Assembly (NCBI GenBank): GCA_946886845.1 | Contig: CAMPJH010000120.1 | Span: forward strand, 1 to 5,031 | DNA length: 5,031 nt | DNA from: an uncultured Sphingomonas sp. | GTDB lineage: Bacteria > Pseudomonadota > Alphaproteobacteria > Sphingomonadales > Sphingomonadaceae | Reading direction: 5' to 3' | Shown: positions 1 to 5,031 of the stretch, piece after piece | How the letters are laid out: each line of letters opens with the position of its first letter | How positions within the stretch are numbered: position 1 is the first letter of the stretch | Translations under genes and position numbers: made by a program | Notes under the pieces: generated by a model | The model's input: only the letters and a program-made list of their open reading frames with translations | Database searches by the model: none | Told to the model about the DNA's origin: nothing

Positions 1-654
1 CGCGCCGAAAAGCATCTCAAGGAGAACGGGCGGGTGACCGACGCGATTTATGACGCCGGCTACTCGGCGCCGAGCCGTTTCTACGCCGATGCGAAAGAGA
101 GGATGGGAATGACTCCGTCGGCCTGGCGCGACGGCGGACGCGGCGAGACGATCCGCTGGACGACCTTCGACAGCCCGATCGGCGAGATGCTGATTGCCGC
201 CACTTCGAAGGGCATTTGCCGGCTGACGTTCGACGACAGCGAGGCGTCGTTGAGGCGCCTGTTCCCCAATGCCACGATTGTCCGGGACGAAGGCGGGATG
301 CGCGCGCTCGTCGAAGGTGCGCTCGCGGCAATCGAGCGGCCGCAGGCGGCGCCCGACTTGCCGATCGACGTTCGCGGGACGGCGTTCCAGGAAGCGGTGT
401 GGCGCGAGCTTCGCAGGATCCCGCTCGGCGAAACCCGAAGCTACGCCGACATCGCCGCGGCAATTGGCGCGCCCGCCGCGACCCGCGCGGTCGGCACCGC
501 CAACGGCTCCAACCCGGTCGCGGTGCTGGTGCCGTGCCACCGGGTGATCCGCTCGGACGGTACGCTCGGTGGCTATGCCGGCGGGCTGGACCGGAAGAAG
601 CAGCTGCTCGCGGTGGAGGGAGCAACAGTCCCGCAGCCGGCGCTGGACCTTTAG
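1..654 (+). CDS. ada: Ada-type regulator / O6-alkylguanine-DNA alkyltransferase, 5' end missing
   Basis: This gene is cut by the left edge; 217 residues are visible and the frame is open from base 1. The first ~40 residues (VTDAIYDAGYSAPSRFY) match the second helix-turn-helix of an AraC-type DNA-binding domain as found in Ada. From about residue 50 a complete alkyltransferase domain follows: a winged-helix part with RAVGTANGSNP, the active-site PCHRV whose acceptor cysteine is the codon at 535-537, then GGYAGG and a conserved glutamate (616-618) in LLAVEG. By family knowledge it transfers alkyl groups from O6-alkylguanine in DNA irreversibly to its own cysteine, and in Ada the HTH part activates adaptive-response genes. 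All visible catalytic residues are intact. Whether the N-terminal zinc (phosphotriester repair) domain exists cannot be seen, so this could instead be a shorter HTH-alkyltransferase fusion. It converges on the next gene with a 3-base gap and no clear terminator. Confidence 0.93.
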   Translation, partial: RAEKHLKENGRVTDAIYDAGYSAPSRFYADAKERMGMTPSAWRDGGRGETIRWTTFDSPIGEMLIAATSKGICRLTFDDSEASLRRLFPNATIVRDEGGMRALVEGALAAIERPQAAPDLPIDVRGTAFQEAVWRELRRIPLGETRSYADIAAAIGAPAATRAVGTANGSNPVAVLVPCHRVIRSDGTLGGYAGGLDRKKQLLAVEGATVPQPALDL

Positions 655-657
655 CCG

Positions 658-2181
658 TCAGTCGTGGTCCTGCTTGTCGTTCCACTCGTCGATCAAAGAC
701 AGTGCGTGCGCAGCATCAGACGCCTCGATAGCCGCCAGTATATCCTGGGCCGTGTCATGGAATCTTCGGGCGTGCGGATCAAACGCGAGGGGTGCGAAAG
801 CCTGTCTCGCTTCGGCGATCCGGCCGTCGACCAGCAACTGCCGCACTGACAGCAACCGCAGCCTGTCGTCCTGGGGCGCGAGGACGAGGGCGTAAAGGAG
901 GCCCTTCGTGGCGCTCGCGGTGGCGACCGCGCCAGCATCCTTGTAGGTCTGATAAAAGAGCATGAGCGGCTCTGGGTTTTCAGGATCCGCATGGTTCGCC
1001 CGCACGAACCACTTTCGAATTCCCTCCAAATCGGCCCCGGCTGGATTGTCTTTCGCCAGCCGCATCAACGAGCGGCCCTTGTAAACCAGCGCGTTAGCGT
1101 TGCGCGGGTCTGCGGCGAGCGCTCGGTCCGCTGCGGCAATGGCGGCGTCGTAGTTGCGCGCGTCATGCTCGGCCTCGGCGAGCGTCGATTGGACTACCGG
1201 GTCGTTTGGGAATTGCGCCGCGATTTTCCGGGCCTGCGCGGCGACGCGTCCGGCTGTGGCTCGGCTGACTCCCAGGCTGGACTGCATGCGTACGGCCATG
1301 ATCGCCGCCTCGCCTACGCCGAGCGGACGAATATCAACGGGTCCGATCTTCGAAGAGTCGGTCTGAACGACCGTTCCCGATAGCGTCTTTCGACGCGCGT
1401 ATCCGTCGAGCTCGCGAGTGAGCCGCAGCATGTCGCCGAAAGCCGCCCCGGCGGATTTGGCCGGAGTTTGCCCTGATCGGATTCCCTCCACATAGCGGTC
1501 GAGCTGTCCCTTTCGCGACGGCTCGAACGTCAAATAGTGAGTGAGCAACCAGCCGCGGGAATAGAGCAGTTCCCACTGCCAGCCATCGAGGCTTCGATAA
1601 GAGTCCCCCACCATTGCCGAAATCGTAAGACGTTTGTCGGGCGCGAAAACGCCCGCCGAACGGTGGTTGGCTGCCGCACCGAAAGTAACTTTGCCGTCGC
1701 CAGCGATCTGAGCAGTCGAGAGGAACTCAGCGAAGCCCTCGACAAGCCACGGCGGGTAATAAGCGGACAGATCCTGCAGCATCAGGTGATGCGCATACTC
1801 ATGATAGAAAACGATGTCGGAATTGATCTCGCCCGGGCCCTTGGGCTTCGTCCTTGCGACGAATGCGTACGAGCCCGATGCGCGCGTAGAATAGAGTCCG
1901 AAGATCCGACTGCCGGTACCGGCGACCCTGTCGAGTGCGGCGACGTCCTTCAACGCGTATATAGTCAGCCGGCCGGCATCGGTGAGGGGCGGATCGGCCA
2001 TTTTTCGAGCCAAGCGAACTGCCTGGTCGAACCGCTCGAGCTTGGCCGCATATTGGCGCAGACTTTCTGGCTCTTCATCGGAGTAGATGAGGAAATGCCT
2101 CGTCTTTGCCTCATGCCACGCGCCAAGCGCAGGCATAGGCACGGCCAGAACGGCCGCAATCAGAAACAACAGACGAAGCAA
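658..2181 (-). CDS. Exported HExxH (gluzincin-like) putative metallopeptidase with TPR repeats
   Basis: I call a 507-residue protein from a TTG start at 2181. The reasons are a GGAGG six bases upstream and a textbook signal peptide that begins exactly there: MLRLLFLIAAVLAVPMPALGA, predicted cleavage before WHEA. An in-frame ATG at 2298 would overlap priA by 55 bases and bury the signal peptide behind 39 charged and proline-rich residues. Residues 127-131 are HEYAH (1803-1789), and PPWLVEGFAEF follows with Glu148, 17 residues after the last His. This HExxH...EGxAE arrangement is typical of gluzincin zinc peptidases of the DUF1570/peptidase MA-like type, so zinc and catalytic residues look intact. 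Residues about 310-475 hold TPR-like helical repeats, the clearest being RNYDAAIAAADRALAADPRN (342-361), usually a protein-binding scaffold. It probably acts in the periplasm or on the cell surface. Substrate and role are unknown, and proteolysis is inferred from motifs only. It lies downstream of priA on the same strand, 62 bases away. Confidence 0.85.
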   Translation of the reverse strand: MLRLLFLIAAVLAVPMPALGAWHEAKTRHFLIYSDEEPESLRQYAAKLERFDQAVRLARKMADPPLTDAGRLTIYALKDVAALDRVAGTGSRIFGLYSTRASGSYAFVARTKPKGPGEINSDIVFYHEYAHHLMLQDLSAYYPPWLVEGFAEFLSTAQIAGDGKVTFGAAANHRSAGVFAPDKRLTISAMVGDSYRSLDGWQWELLYSRGWLLTHYLTFEPSRKGQLDRYVEGIRSGQTPAKSAGAAFGDMLRLTRELDGYARRKTLSGTVVQTDSSKIGPVDIRPLGVGEAAIMAVRMQSSLGVSRATAGRVAAQARKIAAQFPNDPVVQSTLAEAEHDARNYDAAIAAADRALAADPRNANALVYKGRSLMRLAKDNPAGADLEGIRKWFVRANHADPENPEPLMLFYQTYKDAGAVATASATKGLLYALVLAPQDDRLRLLSVRQLLVDGRIAEARQAFAPLAFDPHARRFHDTAQDILAAIEASDAAHALSLIDEWNDKQDHD

Positions 2182-2187
2182 GGATAC

Positions 2188-2192
2188 CCTCC
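2188..2192 (-). promoter_or_regulatory. Shine-Dalgarno site that decides the TTG start
   Basis: On the minus strand GGAGG lies 6 bases before the TTG at 2181. No comparable site precedes the other in-frame candidates, GTG at 2211 and ATG at 2298. This spacing and the signal peptide beginning at the TTG together support the start chosen for the peptidase gene. Confidence 0.7.
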
Positions 2193-2194
2193 CG

Positions 2195-2229
2195 AAAAAA
2201 ACGCCCGGCACACAAGAGGTTAAGCCGGA
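2195..2229 (-). terminator. Possible intrinsic terminator after priA
   Basis: Read on the minus strand, CCGGC (2228-2224) can pair with GCCGG (2209-2205), extended by one U-G pair (2229 with 2204). The loop is 14 bases. Two bases after the stem comes a run of seven T (2201-2195). It lies just after the priA stop (2244) and ends one base before the CGGGAGG ribosome-site region of the peptidase gene. The stem is short and the loop large, so termination may be weak or absent. If it works, the peptidase gene would get only read-through transcription from priA unless a promoter lies inside this small gap. Confidence 0.4.
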
Positions 2230-2243
2230 GGGAATGGGTAAGT

Positions 2244-4406
2244 CTAGAGGAAGCTGTAGGGATCGACGTCGACGCTGACCCGGACCTTCGGGCTCCACTC
2301 GATTTCGCCGAGCCAGTCGCGGATCACGTCCTGGACGTCGAGCAGGCGGGCGGCGTGGACCAGCAGCCGCTGGCGGTGGCGGCCACGAAGCATCGCCAGG
2401 GGCGCAGGGGCGGGGCCGAACACCGCCATTCCGTCGACCCTCGGGGCCGCGTTGCCGATGCGCCGGGCGACCTCGTCGGCCTCGCTCGCGCTCTCAGCCG
2501 AGACGATGATCGCCGCAAGCCGCCCGAACGGCGGCATCGCCGCTTCGCGCCTCGCCTCGGTTTCGGCGGCGTAAAATCCAGGCGCGTCGCCGGAAACCAG
2601 AGCGGCGATCACCGGCGCGTCGGGATCATGGGTCTGGACCAGCACGCGACCCGGCTTGTCGGCGCGCCCGGCGCGTCCGGCGACCTGCTGGACCTGCTGG
2701 AAGCTGCGCTCGGCCGCCCGCAGGTCGCCGCCCTGCAAGCCGAGGTCGGCGTCGACCACTCCCACGAGAGTCAGATTGGGGAAGTGGTAGCCTTTGGTCA
2801 CCAGCTGGGTGCCGACGACAATATCGATCGCGCCGGCGTCCATCGCCGCGACGAACTCTGCGGCGCGGGCCGGCGACCAGATCGTGTCCGAGGTGACGAT
2901 TGCGGTGCGCGCTTCCGGGAACAATTCGGCAACCTCATCGGCAATCCGCTCGACGCCGGGGCCGCAGGCGACCAGGCTGTCTTCCTCGCCGCATTCGGGG
3001 CAGGCGCGCGGCGGCGGCATCACATGGCCGCAATGGTGGCAGGCGAGCCGGTGCATCAGCCGGTGCTCGACCATCCAGGCGGTGCAGTTCGGGCATTGGA
3101 AGCGGTGGCCGCAGTGGCGGCAGAGGGTGAGCGGAGCGAAGCCGCGGCGGTTCAGGAACAGCAGCGACTGCTCGCCGGTCTCGAGATTGGCCTGCAGCTC
3201 GGCGACCAGGCTCGGCGCCAGCCAGCGGCCGCGCGGTGGGGGGTCCTGGGTCAGGTCGATCGCCCGGATTTCGGGCAGCTTGGCACCGGCGAAGCGGCTG
3301 GCGAGGGTCACTTCGCGATAGCGGCCGACCTCGACCATGTGGCGGCTTTCGATCGCCGGAGTCGCCGACGACAGGATCACCGGGACGCTCTCGAACTTGG
3401 CGCGCATCACGGCGACGTCGCGGGCATGGTACTGGACGCCGTCTTCCTGCTTGAAGCTCGGCTCGTGCGCCTCGTCGACGACGATCAGGCCGAGGTCGGG
3501 GTAGGGCAGGAACAGGGCCGAGCGGGCGCCAACCGTGACCTTCGCCTCGCCGGACGCGATTCCGCGCCAGTTCCGCCGCCGCTGCGACGATCGCAGCCCG
3601 GAGTGCCAGGCGACCGGAGCGCAGCCGAAGCGCGCCTCGAACCGCTTGAGGAACGGCTCGGTAAGGGCAATTTCCGGAAGCAGCACCAGCGCCTGGCGGC
3701 CTTGGCGCAAGCACTCGGCGATCGCCTCGAAATAAACCTCGGTCTTTCCCGAACCGGTGACTCCATCGAGCAGCACGGGATCAAAGCCCTTGCCGACCGC
3801 AGCCGACAGCGATTGCGCTGCAACCTGTTGCTCGTCCGTCAGCTCGGGCGGGGCGAATTCCGGGTCCGGGCAATCGAGCGGCCGGTCGGCGGTGACCTGC
3901 ACTGGCGCGAGCGCTCCGGCATTGACCAGTCCGCGCATGACTGAGTCGCTGACGCCCGCATGGCCGGCGAGCTCGCGGATCGTCCCCTGGCGGCCTTCGA
4001 TCGCCGCCAGCGCCTTCTCGCGCTGTGGGGTCAGCCGATCGGGGGCGCGGCCGGTTGGCGCATATTCCGTGAGCTGGCGCGGCCCCTCGAGCGCGGCCGA
4101 GGACGGCAGCACCATTCGAAGCACGGAAGCCAGTGGGCTCAGATAGTAATCCGCGGTCCACTCGACGAGCCGGCGAAGCGGCGCCGGCATCGGCGGGACG
4201 GGCAGGACCGACACCAGCGGGCGCAGCCGGTTGTCGCCGACCTCCTCGGTCTGGAGCCGCTCGGGCTCCCAGACCACGCCGATCAGCTGGCGCGGGCCGA
4301 GCGGCGCGACGACGACCGAGCCCGGCACCGCCGTCATTCCCTCCGGGACGCGATAGTCAAGCGGTCCGAGCGCGGCATTCAGGGTGACGACACGGGCGCG
4401 ATTCAT
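2244..4406 (-). CDS. priA: PriA, primosomal replication-restart DNA helicase
   Basis: The 720-residue length is close to the E. coli protein (about 730). PriA recognises stalled or collapsed forks, unwinds DNA 3' to 5' with ATP and loads the replicative helicase. The N-terminal 3'-end-binding domain (about 1-110) begins MNRARVVTLNAALGPLDYRVPEG. The helicase core shows Walker A GVTGSGKT (215-222), DEAH (311-314), SSATP (346-350), GTQLVTKGYHFPNLTLVGVVDAD split over 532-554, and QQVAGRAGR (573-581). The family's inserted double zinc site is complete: Cys 429, 432, 438, 441, 456, 459, 469 and 472. The C-terminal domain ends VSVDVDPYSFL. The start is firm: an in-frame TAG lies at 4412-4410, six bases upstream, so ATG 4406 is the first possible start, and the next Met (residue 24) would cut the DNA-binding domain. 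No clear Shine-Dalgarno precedes it, which suggests weak translation or a short leader. It diverges from the next gene across 55 bases, in which I recognise no confident -35/-10 pair for either direction. Confidence 0.98.
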   Translation of the reverse strand: MNRARVVTLNAALGPLDYRVPEGMTAVPGSVVVAPLGPRQLIGVVWEPERLQTEEVGDNRLRPLVSVLPVPPMPAPLRRLVEWTADYYLSPLASVLRMVLPSSAALEGPRQLTEYAPTGRAPDRLTPQREKALAAIEGRQGTIRELAGHAGVSDSVMRGLVNAGALAPVQVTADRPLDCPDPEFAPPELTDEQQVAAQSLSAAVGKGFDPVLLDGVTGSGKTEVYFEAIAECLRQGRQALVLLPEIALTEPFLKRFEARFGCAPVAWHSGLRSSQRRRNWRGIASGEAKVTVGARSALFLPYPDLGLIVVDEAHEPSFKQEDGVQYHARDVAVMRAKFESVPVILSSATPAIESRHMVEVGRYREVTLASRFAGAKLPEIRAIDLTQDPPPRGRWLAPSLVAELQANLETGEQSLLFLNRRGFAPLTLCRHCGHRFQCPNCTAWMVEHRLMHRLACHHCGHVMPPPRACPECGEEDSLVACGPGVERIADEVAELFPEARTAIVTSDTIWSPARAAEFVAAMDAGAIDIVVGTQLVTKGYHFPNLTLVGVVDADLGLQGGDLRAAERSFQQVQQVAGRAGRADKPGRVLVQTHDPDAPVIAALVSGDAPGFYAAETEARREAAMPPFGRLAAIIVSAESASEADEVARRIGNAAPRVDGMAVFGPAPAPLAMLRGRHRQRLLVHAARLLDVQDVIRDWLGEIEWSPKVRVSVDVDPYSFL

Positions 4407-4444
4407 TAGCTAGCGAAACCGGGGCTGAAGGGACGGGACCTCAA

Positions 4445-4460
4445 GAGAAGGAGGTTTCTC
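4445..4460 (+). promoter_or_regulatory. Strong Shine-Dalgarno in the loop of a small hairpin
   Basis: AAGGAGG (4448-4454) lies 7 bases before the ATG at 4462, near-ideal strength and spacing. It sits inside a perfect inverted repeat: GAGAA (4445-4449) pairs with TTCTC (4456-4460), leaving GGAGGT as a six-base loop. The five-pair stem has three A-U pairs and is weak, so the ribosome site is probably exposed. The repeat could modulate translation or be chance. Confidence 0.6.
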
Positions 4461-4461
4461 G

Positions 4462-4764
4462 ATGATTGCAAGACGCTGGCACGGACGAGTTCCGCCCACC
4501 AAAGCCGCCGAATATTTGAGGCTGATGGAGGAGGTCGGTCTCGCCGACTATCGGTCCACGCCAGGCAACATCGGCGCGTGGTGCCTCCATCGCTCCGACG
4601 GAGACGTCGTGCACGTGGAGATGTTCACTTTGTGGGATGATGAGTACTCGATCCGGCGCTTCGCGGGCGATGAACTGCTGAAGGCGAAATATTACGACTT
4701 TGATCCCGATTTCCTCCTCGAGCTCGAGCCCGAGGTCGTGCATTTCGAAGTGATCGAAGCCTGA
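4462..4764 (+). CDS. Small dimeric alpha/beta-barrel protein, antibiotic biosynthesis monooxygenase-like
   Basis: The protein has 100 residues and a predicted soluble, cytoplasmic character: no signal peptide and no membrane segment. The pattern fits a single ferredoxin-like ABM/dimeric alpha-beta barrel domain: an N-terminal strand (MIARRWHGRV), a helix (TKAAEYLRLMEEVG), a strand with GNIGAWCLHR, then the strand VVHVEMFTLWDD with the typical aromatic W, a helix (EYSIRRFAGDELLKAKYY), and a final strand EVVHFEVIEA. Members of this superfamily usually form homodimers and include quinone-forming oxygenases, heme-degrading enzymes and many proteins of unknown role. Nothing here identifies a substrate, and a monooxygenase activity should not be assumed. 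The ATG is well supported by AAGGAGG seven bases upstream. It is transcribed divergently from priA and ends 3 bases before the convergent purC stop, so it appears to be a single-gene unit. The family assignment is by pattern recognition only. Confidence 0.85.
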   Translation: MIARRWHGRVPPTKAAEYLRLMEEVGLADYRSTPGNIGAWCLHRSDGDVVHVEMFTLWDDEYSIRRFAGDELLKAKYYDFDPDFLLELEPEVVHFEVIEA

Positions 4765-4767
4765 GAC

Positions 4768-5031
4768 TTACCGCCCGCGCTTGCGGCGGTGGCTGTCGAA
4801 ATCGAGGACCGCGTTTTCCTCTTCGCCTTCGGGCATCAGGCCGAGGCGCCGGGCGATTTCCTGATAGGCTTCGGCGACATTGCCGAGGTCGAGCCGAAAG
4901 CGGTCCTTGTCGAGCTTCTCGTTCGATTTCAGATCCCACAGCCGGCAGCCGTCGGGGCTGATTTCGTCGGCCAGGATGATCCGCGAATAATCGCCGTCCC
5001 ACACCCGGCCGAACTCGAGCTTGAAGTCGAC
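4768..5031 (-). CDS. purC: SAICAR synthetase (PurC), C-terminal part
   Basis: Eighty-seven C-terminal residues are visible and the frame is open to the right edge, so the N-terminal two thirds lie outside. The sequence VDFKLEFGR at the edge, then [23 protein letters not shown] and the KLDKDRFR segment, is the well-conserved end of phosphoribosylaminoimidazole-succinocarboxamide synthase. That enzyme joins CAIR and aspartate with ATP to make SAICAR, the eighth step of de novo purine synthesis in the cytoplasm. ADEISPDG corresponds to the conserved D-E-x-x-P-D motif near the active site. After the usual RRLGL end comes a 22-residue acidic-then-basic tail ([15 protein letters not shown] then HRRKRGR, 4836-4771), likely flexible. 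The gene converges on the small barrel gene with 3 bases between stops. Its upstream context (often other pur genes) cannot be seen. Confidence 0.95.
   Translation of the reverse strand, partial: VDFKLEFGRVWDGDYSRIILADEISPDGCRLWDLKSNEKLDKDRFRLDLGNVAEAYQEIARRLGLMPEGEEENAVLDFDSHRRKRGR

Noticed and set aside
645..670. GGACC / GGTCC inverted repeat spanning the ada stop, considered as a terminator
   Set aside because: The stem has only 5 pairs, the loop is 16 bases, and no T-run follows on either strand.
17..685. A 222-codon minus-strand frame opposite ada
   Set aside because: Its composition is low-complexity Arg/Ser/Ala/Pro, typical of the reverse frame of a GC-rich gene, and it would overlap the end of the peptidase gene.
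1537..2223. A 228-codon open frame on the plus strand opposite the peptidase gene
   Set aside because: It has no family resemblance, no good ribosome site that I can see, and is antisense to a gene with a signal peptide and an intact zinc motif.
2935..3714. A 259-codon minus-strand frame inside priA, considered as a frameshift product
   Set aside because: It is the +1/-1 shadow of priA. The priA frame is unbroken with all motifs in order, so no frameshift is needed.
2355..3944. A 529-codon open frame on the plus strand opposite priA
   Set aside because: It lies wholly antisense to an intact PriA and its translation is rich in Arg, Ala, Gly and Asp with no recognisable domain. This is the usual shadow frame in high-GC DNA.
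4407..4414. TAGCTAGC near the priA start, considered as an operator palindrome
   Set aside because: It is too short to support a binding site and has no second copy nearby.
1..5031. A novel defence, mobile or multi-gene system
   Set aside because: All five genes fit known families, three of them housekeeping or repair genes. No recombinase, toxin pair, nuclease cassette, direct-repeat array or composition shift is visible.

Overview
The window looks like ordinary chromosomal DNA from a high-GC alphaproteobacterium. A sphingomonad-type organism (order Sphingomonadales) is my best guess, from the base composition, the codon use and the look of the PriA, PurC and Ada proteins. That placement is inference; no rRNA or other marker is present. 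Five protein genes fill almost all of the window. I see no tRNA, rRNA, mobile element, CRISPR array, phage gene or long repeat. No stretch over 300 bases lacks a gene.

Layout: (1) 1-654, plus strand: the 3' part of an Ada-type gene, with an AraC-like helix-turn-helix end followed by a complete O6-alkylguanine-DNA alkyltransferase domain. (2) 658-2181, minus strand: an exported protein with a zinc-peptidase HEYAH motif and C-terminal TPR-like repeats, most likely starting at a TTG codon. (3) 2244-4406, minus strand: a full-length PriA replication-restart helicase. (4) 4462-4764, plus strand: a 100-residue protein that looks like a dimeric alpha/beta-barrel (antibiotic biosynthesis monooxygenase type) protein, with a very strong Shine-Dalgarno sequence. 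(5) 4768-5031, minus strand: the C-terminal part of PurC, running off the right edge.

The genes do not form an obvious pathway. Ada repairs alkylated DNA, PriA restarts stalled forks and PurC makes purines, so this is a housekeeping neighbourhood with two poorly characterised members. Gene packing is very tight. Both convergent pairs (ada/peptidase and barrel protein/purC) are separated by only 3 bases, and priA and the barrel gene diverge from 55 bases. The most notable details are the TTG start and terminator-like hairpin before the peptidase gene, and a small hairpin that places the Shine-Dalgarno sequence of the barrel gene in its loop. I found no convincing evidence of a new multi-gene system.
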